Shown: positions 7,618 to 15,923, counted from the stretch's first letter. The stretch is 64,000 nucleotides of DNA from JAUSFM01 sp964343705 (GCA_964343705.1 CAYFJX010000006.1:1-64000), one strand, 5' to 3'. The notes: generated from the sequence alone by a model not told the origin. Translations and numbers: made by a program.

Positions 7618-8049
7618 TTAGTTAGTAGGACCTCGCCTCTTTTGGATCAGAATTACTTTCTGACCGTTTGGCATATAGCCACCTTTCATAGAAATCAGCT
7701 TAGGAATTCCTTTCCCAATTCCAAGATCAACAATCATCTGAGAAGGAATAGGCACATAGAAGCTATGCGTTACTTTCTCAGAGCCATCTGCAAGCTTATA
7801 AGGCCTTTTCAGCTTATAGACTTTGTATGGCTTATAGAAGTAATCCTTGGGCATATCAAGAAAAAAAGCCAAACCTAACTGCTCCTGCTCATCCCTATAC
7901 CTCATCGGAAATACCTCTAAGCCATTCCCAAAGAAGTTACTTGCATTGATCGTTGGAACATAGAAAGTATGCTGATTTCCAAGTTTTCTGCATTTTATTG
8001 TCTGGACCTCAAACTCTTTAGTGAGATCATCAGATGTTATTATCTGCAT
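7618..8049 (-). CDS. Double AbrB-like DNA-binding protein
   Basis: The start at 8049 has GGAGGTAG eight bases upstream (8058-8065); the longer TTG start is less likely. The 143-residue product seems to contain two swapped-hairpin-like units: IKCRKLGNQHTFYVPTIN at about 18-35 and THSFYVPIPSQMIVDLGIG at about 101-119, the second followed by KLISMKGG. The YVPIPxxIvxdLGIxxG pattern is typical of SpoVT/AbrB domains. Sequence between the units is family-specific. Likely a DNA-binding regulator; first gene of the leftward small-gene row. Confidence 0.5.
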   Translation of the reverse strand: MQIITSDDLTKEFEVQTIKCRKLGNQHTFYVPTINASNFFGNGLEVFPMRYRDEQEQLGLAFFLDMPKDYFYKPYKVYKLKRPYKLADGSEKVTHSFYVPIPSQMIVDLGIGKGIPKLISMKGGYMPNGQKVILIQKRRGPTN

Positions 8050-8332
8050 TCTTCGTTCTACCTCCAAATTTTTTTATATCACAGAGCATCTCTTTACTCT
8101 ATGAACCTCAATCGCTTAGAGGCAGACTTAATTCATCTAAAACAAGGCAATAATGCCAATTTCTTATCTAATAATCGAATATCTGTTTCTTTCTTTATAT
8201 TATTTTATCAAACATCTGCCAGAATGTAAATTTAGCGTGGAAACTAGAGTTGAGAACAATGTCTTTATAAAGACTAAACGTTTTGCTATAGGTTAATGGG
8301 AGAATTAGAAGATAAATATGTTAGTATTTGTC
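8050..8332. other. AT-rich intergenic region without a supported gene
   Basis: Between the AbrB-like gene and the PCNA terminator there are about 280 bases with no frame having both a plausible ribosome site and recognisable protein. A TATA-like TTTATAAAG near 8268 precedes a 26-codon frame that runs into the PCNA terminator hairpin, and this frame is not accepted. The region probably marks the boundary between the accessory segment and housekeeping genes. Confidence 0.5.
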
Positions 8333-8379
8333 GACTAAAAACAACAAAAAGACCCCAAAGTTTATACTGGCTTTAGGGT
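8333..8379 (-). terminator. Terminator-like hairpin after PCNA
   Basis: On the minus strand, ACCCTAAAG (from 8371-8379) pairs fully, with one G-T pair, with CTTTGGGGT (from 8352-8360). It is followed by a T-rich tract (8335-8351). It lies 16 bases after the PCNA stop codon. Confidence 0.65.
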
Positions 8380-8394
8380 TTCCAGACTAAGCTA

Positions 8395-9138
8395 TTAATC
8401 ATTCTCAACACGAGGTGCAAGAATAAATGAGAGTGCAACTTTGTCAACATCCTTAAAGTCAAGCCGCAGTGGGTAGTCTTTGTTGAACTGCACCACAACC
8501 TCTTCAGACAGCTTAGCACCCAGGATCATTTTCTTAAGATACTCAATAGAATACTTTGCCTTGAACGGTCCTGTTTCATGCAGGTTAATTTGTGTAGTGT
8601 CATCATGCTTGATTTCAATGTGAGCCTTGCTCAGGTCTCCTTCAGCACTTACACTTAACACACCATTGTCAGCAGTGAAGCTTACACTTTCACCAACAAT
8701 GTCTACATCATCAATTGCCTCATTCAAAATTTTAGCGTGTGTCTTGATGGTTGTTCCAAAGTTAAGTTCTGGAACTTTCTGTTCTTTTTCATCAAAGTCA
8801 ATAATTGGCAATGAGAATGTTCGTGTTGTTTTACCACGAATAGTAATTTTAAGCTTGTTCTCATCTGTTTCAAGAGTTAGTGTGTCAGTGCCAGCAGCTC
8901 GCCGTAGAATCTGCTTGAGGTTGTTCAAGTTAATTGCCAGTTCTACCTTCTGATCAACATCATATTCAGTGAATGAGCTTGAAAGTAGCTTGAAAATAAC
9001 CATGGCAACATTAGCTGGGTCCATGGCAACCATTTCAATAGATTCTGGTGTTACCTTAAATGATGCTTCATTTACTAGTTCAGAAATAATGGCAATACTG
9101 TCTTTGAGATATTTTGGATCTGCAAGTGTTAGTTTCAT
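8395..9138 (-). CDS. pcn: PCNA sliding clamp
   Basis: The 247-residue product is a full-length archaeal PCNA: it opens MKLTLADPKYLKDSIAIISELV, has MVAMDPANVAMVIFKL and the central NLNNLKQILRRAAGTDTLTL strand-helix, and ends with YPLRLDFKDVDKVALSFILAPR, the typical C-terminal strands. The clamp encircles DNA and tethers PolB and repair enzymes. The next gene, PolB, ends in a PCNA-binding-like motif. Both point left, with 88 bases between, so each probably has its own promoter. A terminator hairpin follows. Confidence 0.97.
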   Translation of the reverse strand: MKLTLADPKYLKDSIAIISELVNEASFKVTPESIEMVAMDPANVAMVIFKLLSSSFTEYDVDQKVELAINLNNLKQILRRAAGTDTLTLETDENKLKITIRGKTTRTFSLPIIDFDEKEQKVPELNFGTTIKTHAKILNEAIDDVDIVGESVSFTADNGVLSVSAEGDLSKAHIEIKHDDTTQINLHETGPFKAKYSIEYLKKMILGAKLSEEVVVQFNKDYPLRLDFKDVDKVALSFILAPRVEND

Positions 9139-9226
9139 TCTACACCCCCATTGTGTATGAACATTGCAGATGTGTGCCTGTTTTTAAAGTTTGTGCGAGT
9201 GTAGGATATAATACCCCTGTACTTAG

Positions 9227-11593
9227 TCAGAAATCAAACAGCTTCTTCTGATCCCCACTCATCAGATCATCAAAGCTTGTGTCATAAAACCCAAGAATGC
9301 TGTCAGCAATAGGCTTAATCTGTTTTTCAATATAATGATCATAGTCCATCTTATTTTTTATTTTTTGAATTGGCTCAGGGCCATCTGTTGTCATAACATA
9401 TTCAACCATACCATAGCCTTTCATGCCAAGTTTTCGAGCAGCCTTAACATGTGGTGGTGTTGTTTTCACATACTCATCTGCATTTTTTCGAAGCGCCTTT
9501 CGATACACTAATAATTCATCCAACTCTCCTGCTTTGAGTTTCTTTGCAAACTCCTTAACATACTCAGTAGGGTCTTTTTCATGAAATATTTGCTCGTAGA
9601 GTTCTTTCTGGAACTTTTTTGCAGCATCAGTCCAATCCCTACGAACAAATTCCAAGCCAACAAACTTGATTTCATCCTTGCCATCTTTTTTTATTAGGCC
9701 AGCATACCGCTTTTTTGCACCAACCTTGCTTCCACGCACATGCGGCATCAGAAATTTGAGGTAATTCTTTTCAAACTCTAACTCAAGGTAATTAGTTGTG
9801 CCATGCTCGTCTTTAACATGCTTCTTGTAAAAAGAGTTGATGTACTTCTGCAGCTCTAAGCCAATTTTCTCAGCTTTTTTTGGATCATCCTCTTTTGGAT
9901 TAACAAAAACACTATCTGTATCCCCATAGATAACTTCATACCCTTTTTCTTCGATCTTTTTAGTGGTCAACTTATTCAAATGCTGTCCAAAGTGGGTGAT
10001 TCCATTTGCAATGTCAAGATTGTAAAACCTGCATGAGGGGTTTGCAAGCACACCAAACATGGAATTCATAAGGATCTTAATAGCGTAGCTTGCAAGATCA
10101 TTCTTTTTCTTCTTTGCTTCATCTCGCTGTTTCCACAGTTCATCTAAGATTTCACCAAGAATGCCTTGTTTGTTTTTGAAGTGCGCACCGTTTGGTGCTG
10201 TAATCAACTCACCTTTTTTGTATTTGCCTGCATCTTTTTTTCGCACAAAATTATATGGGTCAATATGGAACGTTTTAATAATGCTGGGATACAGGCTTTT
10301 GAAATCAAGCACCAGAATATTCTTGTAAATACCTGGCTTTGACTGCATAACAAACCCTCCTTTTATACGCTCGTCACGCTCACCATAATCACTTGTGCTC
10401 ACAACAAGGCCTTTTTTCATAGCCTTGGTAATGTAAACAAAATCCAAAGAGGCGACACTAGAATTTACCCTGTCAAGAAACATGCCAGCAAGCATAGAAC
10501 GTTGCACAGCAAGATTCAACACATCAGACTTTTCAAGAATGTCAATTACCAGCTCTGCGTCAAGCAAGTTGTACTCAATAAGCTTGTCAGGGTTAGTGTC
10601 ATAATACTTTTGTAATTCTTCATACCTATCTGGTCCACTAACAAGTTTTTCTTTGCCTGCAAATTCTTTGGCAGCAGTGTTTAATTTGTAATTGGGTAAT
10701 TTGATAAATGCACCTTTAAGTAGGTGAATACCATCAAGCACTTGTCTACCAGGAAAGTCAGCCTTGGAATCAGCAAAGTATGATTCTTGCACACGAAGTG
10801 TACACTCCCAATCATTTCTTCCCATCTTCATAGGAATTTTAAACTTCTTAAATTTAGTCCGAAGAAGCGCAAGGTCAAAGTCAATAAGGTTCCAGCCAGT
10901 AATAATGTCAGGATCAAGTTCTCGGATGGTGCGAGCAAATACTTCACATAATTCTGCTTCGTTCTGTAGGGTTATTGCTTTTTTTGCTTGCTTTTTGATA
11001 ATCCATGCTTTTTTTGTTTCTTTTCCTTTGTACTTGCTGTAGATAGACAAGCAATGGAGCTTGGTACCATCAGGTGTGGTTTCAATGTCAAATGAAAGCA
11101 CGTTAAGTTCAGGAGGTGGGGTTCCTTTTTTAGGTGCACACAGTTTGGGTTCTTCATACACTCGATCAACAAACTCTTTTTTCTCATCTGCTTTTCTATG
11201 GTCTCCCTCTATTTCAACAATGCCATGAACTCCACTATCTATCAGAACACGGGTTACAAAACGAATATCAGCTTCGTAATAGGTAATGTTATTTTTGCTA
11301 AATTCTTCTCTGAGTGGTTTTACATATTTTGGTGAGGGTACAATAACCTTTGCAACAGGGTCACCCTCAAAATTCTTCATACTACTATTCTTTATTTCAA
11401 AAGAGATAGGTGTTTTCACTTTTTTAGCCTTGTCACTATCAGCTTGTTTAATGTAAAAATAAGGATCTGCCTTTTTTATTACTAAGAAACTCTCGCCATT
11501 CTTAAGCCGGCCAAACAAGTAGACTTTTGTAACTTCTTTGCCATCTACTTTTTCAGTTCTGTACGTTCCATACGTGATAAAGCCAATTGCCAT
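9227..11593 (-). CDS. polB: Family B DNA polymerase
   Basis: The 788-residue product is a complete replicative B-family polymerase. Exonuclease motifs are LSFDIETTP (about 170), NLIDFDL (about 240) and YNLLDAELV (about 343). Polymerase motifs are DFKSLYPSII (A), KILMNSMFGV (B) and YGDTDS (C), with both catalytic Asp residues. No intein interrupts these conserved sites, which are frequent intein targets in archaea. The last eight residues, DQKKLFDF, fit a PCNA-interacting peptide, consistent with the neighbouring PCNA gene. Confidence 0.97.
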   Translation of the reverse strand: MAIGFITYGTYRTEKVDGKEVTKVYLFGRLKNGESFLVIKKADPYFYIKQADSDKAKKVKTPISFEIKNSSMKNFEGDPVAKVIVPSPKYVKPLREEFSKNNITYYEADIRFVTRVLIDSGVHGIVEIEGDHRKADEKKEFVDRVYEEPKLCAPKKGTPPPELNVLSFDIETTPDGTKLHCLSIYSKYKGKETKKAWIIKKQAKKAITLQNEAELCEVFARTIRELDPDIITGWNLIDFDLALLRTKFKKFKIPMKMGRNDWECTLRVQESYFADSKADFPGRQVLDGIHLLKGAFIKLPNYKLNTAAKEFAGKEKLVSGPDRYEELQKYYDTNPDKLIEYNLLDAELVIDILEKSDVLNLAVQRSMLAGMFLDRVNSSVASLDFVYITKAMKKGLVVSTSDYGERDERIKGGFVMQSKPGIYKNILVLDFKSLYPSIIKTFHIDPYNFVRKKDAGKYKKGELITAPNGAHFKNKQGILGEILDELWKQRDEAKKKKNDLASYAIKILMNSMFGVLANPSCRFYNLDIANGITHFGQHLNKLTTKKIEEKGYEVIYGDTDSVFVNPKEDDPKKAEKIGLELQKYINSFYKKHVKDEHGTTNYLELEFEKNYLKFLMPHVRGSKVGAKKRYAGLIKKDGKDEIKFVGLEFVRRDWTDAAKKFQKELYEQIFHEKDPTEYVKEFAKKLKAGELDELLVYRKALRKNADEYVKTTPPHVKAARKLGMKGYGMVEYVMTTDGPEPIQKIKNKMDYDHYIEKQIKPIADSILGFYDTSFDDLMSGDQKKLFDF

Positions 11594-11647
11594 ACACTGA
11601 CTGGCAGAAGAGAGGCTATATAAAGTTTTATCAAATGTGTGAGAGAA

Positions 11648-12973
11648 TTAAATGCGTAGTCGCTTACCATCTTCCATAAGATGGACCTTACTTTTCACAT
11701 CCATTTCTTTTACCAGTTCAACAGTTGGTTTGACAAACTCTTTTGGACCATGGCTGGGGATAATGTGCTTTGGCCTAAGAGCATTGATAAGATCTCTGTG
11801 ATCTTCACGACTACCATGTCCAGACACGTGTACATCTTTGAAAATTCGTACACCACGTTTTTTGAGTTTTCCTTCTAGCCGAGAGCGATTCTTGATGTTT
11901 ACTGGTGCAGGAATAGTTTTACATGAGAAAATAAGCAAGTCATCTTTTACAAGCTTAAATGGCAGTACTTTATCAACAATTTTAGACAAGACTGCTTTGG
12001 GTTCTCCTTGATGGCCAGTACATACAATAACATACTTGCCTTTGTTCTTCTGAATTTTTCGCAGCATCTTTTTCATACGATCCCGGTACCTGATCAGTTT
12101 TACCTTACTACTGAAATCAATAATGCCCACGCTTTCCCCAGCTCGAACATACCTACTTAAAGAGCGGCCAAGAAACACCACTTTTCGATTTAACTGTTTG
12201 CCAAATTCTATAATAGACTTGAGCCGTGCCAGCTGAGAAGAAAACGTCGTGACAATAATTGCTTTGTCTTCACTTTCCGTGCCAAGCATGACTTCACGTA
12301 AAAGTTCCTTAGCCACTGCTTCCGACGGTGTTTTAGTGTCTGCCCGTGCGTACAGTGCATCCATAATTAGGCAAGCAACACCCTCCTCTCCAAGCTCTTC
12401 CAATCGTTTCATGTTGGTCTTTTTTCCAAGTGTTGGAGTTAAATCAAACTTAAAATCATTAGTGTACACAACTTTACCATATACTGTATGCAGTACAACA
12501 ATTGCACATTGGGCTGTTGAGTGGGTAACATTAACAAATTCCAAGACAATATTTTCAGACAGACGATATTTGCCATTAGGGTTGATACTAATTATGTCAT
12601 TAGCAATCTTGAAATTGTTATCTCGAGCAATAGCTTTTATGAGCGCTTTAGTATATGGTGTGCAGACAATCTCAGCGTCAAAACGATCAGCAAGAAAAGG
12701 AATTGCTCCAATATGGTCAAGGTGAGCATGGCTTGGAACAATTGCAATAACATCCTTTTGCCATTCCTTGATTTTGTTCACGTTGGGAATTGCACCTGCC
12801 TGCATTAATGTTCTGGGAGAAAGCAGGGAGACATCTTCTTGGTCTTCACTAAACTTAATGTACTTGTCAAGTTGCACTCCCATGTCAAGAATAACTACTT
12901 CATCATCAACTCTGATTGCTGTGCAGTTTTTTCCAACTTCACTATAGCCACCAAGAGTGCATATTTCTATCAT
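11648..12973 (-). CDS. rnj: Archaeal RNase J
   Basis: The 441-residue product is a metallo-beta-lactamase/beta-CASP ribonuclease. Key features are SHAHLDHIG (zinc motif, about residues 80-88), NVTHSTAQC, YTNDFKFD (bridging Asp), TTFSSQLARL and VCTGHQGEP in the beta-CASP domain, and the C-terminal HVSGHGSREDH and IIPSHG His motifs. Length fits archaeal RNase J, which is a 5'-3' exonuclease in RNA turnover. Starts at ATG 12973 with a TATA element about 27 bases upstream. Confidence 0.95.
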   Translation of the reverse strand: MIEICTLGGYSEVGKNCTAIRVDDEVVILDMGVQLDKYIKFSEDQEDVSLLSPRTLMQAGAIPNVNKIKEWQKDVIAIVPSHAHLDHIGAIPFLADRFDAEIVCTPYTKALIKAIARDNNFKIANDIISINPNGKYRLSENIVLEFVNVTHSTAQCAIVVLHTVYGKVVYTNDFKFDLTPTLGKKTNMKRLEELGEEGVACLIMDALYARADTKTPSEAVAKELLREVMLGTESEDKAIIVTTFSSQLARLKSIIEFGKQLNRKVVFLGRSLSRYVRAGESVGIIDFSSKVKLIRYRDRMKKMLRKIQKNKGKYVIVCTGHQGEPKAVLSKIVDKVLPFKLVKDDLLIFSCKTIPAPVNIKNRSRLEGKLKKRGVRIFKDVHVSGHGSREDHRDLINALRPKHIIPSHGPKEFVKPTVELVKEMDVKSKVHLMEDGKRLRI

Positions 12974-12996
12974 GTACTTGTATGTATGTGTTGAGC

Positions 12997-13030
12997 TATA
13001 TAAGTGTTTGGTTTCATCAATTTTAAATAG
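12997..13030. promoter_or_regulatory. Divergent promoter region of RNase J and the 13052 gene
   Basis: On the minus strand, a TTATATA box at about 12997-13003 lies 24-30 bases before the RNase J ATG. On the plus strand, TTTTAAATA at about 13021-13029 precedes the ATG at 13052. Both transcripts would have almost no leader. Confidence 0.45.
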
Positions 13031-13051
13031 GACCTCTTATTCTTGGTGGGG

Positions 13052-13771
13052 ATGGGTAAGGGTAATGGGGATACAGGTTTAGTCAAATTAGTATTTGATA
13101 TAGAAGATGCTGAAGAGACATTTACCACCTCTAAACGAATGGCACTTGCAGGCATAAATTTTGGATTGATTAAAGATGACCCTGTTTTTTCTTATTTTAG
13201 GTGGACTATTAACAGCATGTTTTATGTTCCAAAAAGTTCACTAGAAGCACATCTTGACCTTAAATTTCTTAGCCCTCCATATCTCAAAAAAATCCAAGAA
13301 TTACTGGGAAGTAAATCAGGAGCCTTTACATCATATGAAGTACTCAAGAAACAAGGAAGAAGAAGGTGCATGGATGCTCCTGAAATAGTACACACGGCAG
13401 AACTTACGCGAGAACTGGTCCAAGCTGCAGAGAGAAAGTATGGTGGGATGGGGCATGCTGATGATAACTTACTCCCTGGTAATTTTGCGCATGGGCTCCT
13501 TTTGCCAAGAAGGGAAGGTGTGGAGCCGTCTGTTCGTATTGATCAAAGCAGGCTTAAAGAATTCACTCGGAGATTACTCAGACAATACCCAACAGACACT
13601 GAAGACAGTCAGGGCAACCCAGCTTATTCTCTTAAACGACAAAAAAAGATCTTGAGAGCATTAGGTGGGGTTTATGAGCCACGCAACGAGCCAGTGGGAT
13701 GTAGTTCTTCATACACAGCAACTGAGGTAAGCATTGCTTCTACACACACTTCTCGGCATGGAAGTCCATAA
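13052..13771 (+). CDS. Unknown protein, first of a tandem paralogous pair
   Basis: The ATG at 13052 is chosen over an upstream TTG/GTG. The 239-residue protein is not recognised. It shares an ordered set of motifs with the next gene: KxxFD/ELxxx opening, GINFGLIKDDPVFSYFRWT, MFYVPKSSLEAHLDLKFL, LPGNFAHGLLLPRR and SLKRQKKILRALGGVYEPR. No signal peptide, membrane segment or metal motif is obvious, so it is probably cytoplasmic. The Ser/Thr-rich last 25 residues are likely disordered. Confidence 0.6.
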   Translation: MGKGNGDTGLVKLVFDIEDAEETFTTSKRMALAGINFGLIKDDPVFSYFRWTINSMFYVPKSSLEAHLDLKFLSPPYLKKIQELLGSKSGAFTSYEVLKKQGRRRCMDAPEIVHTAELTRELVQAAERKYGGMGHADDNLLPGNFAHGLLLPRREGVEPSVRIDQSRLKEFTRRLLRQYPTDTEDSQGNPAYSLKRQKKILRALGGVYEPRNEPVGCSSSYTATEVSIASTHTSRHGSP

Positions 13772-13804
13772 AAATTTATAAAGCATCTTTTTTTCCCCTT
13801 TAGT

Positions 13805-14506
13805 ATGAGTAAGGGTGTTAAGAGAAATGGTGGGGTAAAGCTATCTTTTGAACTGGATAAGGATGTCTATGTTTCTGATCGTATTCTTACAGCGCATGAT
13901 CTTCCTCGTGGTTTGTTGTTTGGAAGAAATCCTGTTTTTCCTTATTTTGCTTGGACTCGTCACGCTAGTGCGTCCAGGTATGTTCCCGCAAGTGCTATTG
14001 GTACCCATTTAGACATTGGTTTTTTGGGAGATAATACTCTTGCAAGATTACGGACAGTACATGACGCAGATGAATACCGCACTTTTCAAGCAATACGAGG
14101 CAGAGCATATAGTGTTTCTTCGGATGCAATCCCTCCTATTATTGTTGAGGCGAGTGTTACGCGACGTCATTGCAGTACAATTGAAGCTCGACTTAAACCT
14201 GTGACAAAAGCTAAAGGTACTGTTCTTGCAGCTAATTTCCTTGAAGGTCTTCTTGTTCCTGAACGAATCGGTGGTCGACCAACCTTGAGGCTTCCCAAGG
14301 AAAATGAAGCAGCGCTTATGCAAACTCTTGCAGAGCAGTACGGCATTCATGCAACAATAGAAGAGGGTCAACCACACTATGATCGTGATCAACAAAAAGC
14401 AATTCTTTTACATCTAAATGCTCAGTTTGTACCTCGTACTGAAGGAGGCTCTGGTACTGGTTTTACACTGCCTGCTGTTAGTACAGGAGCGCGTTATACT
14501 TCTTGA
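13805..14506 (+). CDS. Unknown protein, second of a tandem paralogous pair
   Basis: The 233-residue product parallels the preceding gene: LLFGRNPVFPYFAWT, SRYVPASAIGTHLDIGFL, LAANFLEGLLVPER and a basic RDQQKAILLHLNAQFVPR end. Identity is low but motif order and spacing match, so this is an old tandem duplication. A TTTATAAA box about 30 bases before the ATG suggests its own leaderless transcript. Family not recognised. Confidence 0.6.
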   Translation: MSKGVKRNGGVKLSFELDKDVYVSDRILTAHDLPRGLLFGRNPVFPYFAWTRHASASRYVPASAIGTHLDIGFLGDNTLARLRTVHDADEYRTFQAIRGRAYSVSSDAIPPIIVEASVTRRHCSTIEARLKPVTKAKGTVLAANFLEGLLVPERIGGRPTLRLPKENEAALMQTLAEQYGIHATIEEGQPHYDRDQQKAILLHLNAQFVPRTEGGSGTGFTLPAVSTGARYTS

Positions 14507-14592
14507 TTTTTAGGAATGGGATCTTATGTTGGTAGTTATCAGGGTAATTAACTTATAGATTTCTTTCTGGGTTATTTGACAAATTAGTATAA

Positions 14593-14752
14593 GCCTAGGC
14601 TTTTTCATAATCTTATCTGACATTGCACAGGGTTAACCAGGCCGGGTCCCGGCCTGGATTTAACAGCCTATGGCTGCAAAATCTGTGCAGTTGAAATCCT
14701 CTTTGATTTTGCAGAATTTGTTGATCCTAGTCCACCTACAAAAAGTCAGATT
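14593..14752. repeat. Structured ~160-base repeat, copy 1
   Basis: This copy matches elements at 33693-33846 (inverted) and 49676-49836. Conserved landmarks are a CTTTTTCATAATC start, a TTGCACAG/CTGTGCAG outer stem and two inner hairpins, here CCAGGCCG/CGGCCTGG and CAGCC/GGCTG. These are followed by an AAATC-CTCTT-GATTT hairpin and an end near ACAAAAAGTC. Stem bases differ from the other copies in a compensatory way, which supports a folded RNA (or a conserved DNA cruciform). No protein frame fits. The gene-free stretch 14507-14592 shows nothing else. Confidence 0.65.
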
Positions 14753-14790
14753 ACAACTTTACCTAACCAGTTTTAGAAATAAAAAATATG

Positions 14791-14891
14791 AGGGGAAGGA
14801 GATTTACAAACATAAGGGATGCTACGCCCCTTATCAACCCAGTTATGCAGGAGGTATCTCACTTTGTTCGATACCTCAGAAAGATAATGAG
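14791..14891. ncRNA. Two-hairpin element at the 3' side of tRNA-Leu
   Basis: The left end (14792-14804, GGGGAAGGAGATT) repeats the tRNA-Leu 3' end (14895-14907). Between them are ATAAGGG/CCCTTAT and GGAGGTATC/GATACCTC hairpins, the latter with a GCA/AGAAAG internal loop closed by TTAT/ATAA. The same layout, with different but pairing stem bases, is found beside tRNA-His at 49857-49955. Strand of action is not known; it lies downstream of the minus-strand tRNA. Confidence 0.5.
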
Positions 14892-15026
14892 TGCGGGGAA
14901 GGAGATTCGAACTCCTGAACCACTAAGGACTGGATTCCTCAGCAAGGAAATAGTCAGTCATTGGCATTGTGCCTCATCACTCAAATGTTTTGAGTCCAGC
15001 GCGTTTGACCACTTCGCTATCCCCGC
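14892..15026 (-). tRNA. tRNA-Leu(CAA) with intron
   Basis: Acceptor arms GCGGGGA (from 15020-15026) and TCCCCGC (from 14893-14899) pair fully, with discriminator A at 14892; CCA is not encoded. The T arm is AGGAG-TTCGAAT-CTCCT. Anticodon stem CTGGA/TCCAG encloses CTCAAAA, anticodon CAA at 14990-14992. An intron of about 53 bases (14936-14988) sits after position 37, the usual archaeal site, and a long variable arm fits leucine. Confidence 0.9.
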
Positions 15027-15072
15027 ATGGACTCATGGGGGATGGTACTGGCTTATAAATCTTGCCGTAGGA

Positions 15073-15363
15073 TTAGTGTTGTACTAGTACTTCCTTTTTA
15101 GTTGCTTTTTTCTTGATTGGTTCTTCTCGGTATTCCTCTGCGATTTGATCTAATATCATATCAAATACTTTAAGGAGCGTTCTTACTTCTTTTTTTGTGT
15201 CATCAAGCTTATAGAGTTGTGTACCTGCTACTTTTCGAGTTGGTTTAAGAAATCCTGTAGCAAGAAGCTCATTACAAATATTATAAGTGGTTGCTCGAGT
15301 AAGCCCGGTGTCCTCAATAACGCCACCAATGCTTATGTCTATTGCACGTAGTTCGAGGAACAC
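15073..15363 (-). CDS. Winged-helix regulator (C-terminal part of a frameshifted gene)
   Basis: The 96 residues from GTG 15363 contain a winged helix: IDISIGGVIEDTGLTRATTYNICNELLATGFL, then TQLYKLDD. A basic tail follows. Upstream in the same frame there is coherent protein (TPPLDPGAFCEAFGATPRNKILEVF) without a start codon until a stop; it joins the preceding gene (15704) across a run of seven C. A single protein with a -1 frameshift or a one-base assembly error is the best reading. GTG 15363 could alternatively be an internal start. Confidence 0.6.
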   Translation of the reverse strand: MFLELRAIDISIGGVIEDTGLTRATTYNICNELLATGFLKPTRKVAGTQLYKLDDTKKEVRTLLKVFDMILDQIAEEYREEPIKKKATKKEVLVQH

Positions 15364-15704
15364 CTCAAGTATTTTATTTCGTGGTGTTGCTCCAAATGCT
15401 TCACAAAAAGCTCCTGGATCAAGTGGGGGGGTTTTTCATTTTGTTTCCTTGTTAGTTTTTTTACTTCAAGTATTTTTTTCGGATTTAATGACACATGAAG
15501 TCGTGTTGGTTTTTGTTTTGTTAGCACAAGACCTTGTTTTTTACATTTCTCCCAGTCTTTGAGGGCTGCTTTTCGTTCTCTTGGTGGGTAAAGCTGTAAA
15601 CATCTTAAAATATAATCTTCAGGTGGGTGTTTTCCACCTATTGTTTTTCGTGCAAACAAACGTTCGAGCATTGCGCGACATCCTGGATGTATTTCATCAC
15701 TCAT
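15339..15704 (-). CDS. Unknown N-terminal part of the same frameshifted regulator
   Basis: ATG 15704 opens MSDEIHPGCRAMLERLFARK and continues with basic helices (YPPRERKAALKDWEKCKKQG, LHVSLNPKKILEVKKLTRKQ). At the C7 run (G7 at 15425-15431 on the plus strand) this frame passes into unconvincing sequence and stops at 15339. Reading one base back gives the winged helix of the next entry. Adding one C would fuse both into about 205 residues. The N-terminal part is not recognised. Confidence 0.55.
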   Translation of the reverse strand: MSDEIHPGCRAMLERLFARKTIGGKHPPEDYILRCLQLYPPRERKAALKDWEKCKKQGLVLTKQKPTRLHVSLNPKKILEVKKLTRKQNEKPPHLIQELFVKHLEQHHEIKYLRCSSNYVQ

Positions 15705-15777
15705 ACTAACTACCTCAAGCTCCCGTTAGATGAGTAATTGTTTGTAACTCTTTCACCTATATAAATATTTCTATTTT

Positions 15778-15796
15778 TTTAGACAGTTTGTCTAAA
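15778..15796. promoter_or_regulatory. Perfect palindromic operator
   Basis: TTTAGACA-GTT-TGTCTAAA is a perfect inverted repeat with 8-base arms. It lies just upstream of the TATA-like TATAAATA (about 15759-15766) of the leftward regulator gene and upstream of the rightward Yip1-like gene. Autoregulation by the adjacent winged-helix protein is a reasonable guess. Confidence 0.5.
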
Positions 15797-15923
15797 ATTC
15801 TAGAATCTTGCTAAAATGTTTTTAGCACTTTTTTGGCTTTAAAGCTTTGCGATACGTTTATATAATTAGCCCCAACTAGCTATCATAGAGGCGTTTAGAT
15901 AGAAACACACGGAGGACGGGTAT

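Noticed and set aside
8098..8229. Short plus-strand frame MNLNRLEADLI
   Set aside because: No ribosome site or similarity; AT-rich spacer between a leftward gene and the PCNA terminator.
8296..8376. 26-codon frame after a TATA-like box
   Set aside because: It runs into the PCNA terminator hairpin, has no ribosome site and the peptide is not protein-like.
14593..14752. Insertion sequence
   Set aside because: No transposase frame; stems vary in a compensatory way; a small non-autonomous element is still possible.
14791..14891. Second, partial tRNA gene beside tRNA-Leu
   Set aside because: Only the 3' end is repeated; no anticodon arm or acceptor partner can be formed.
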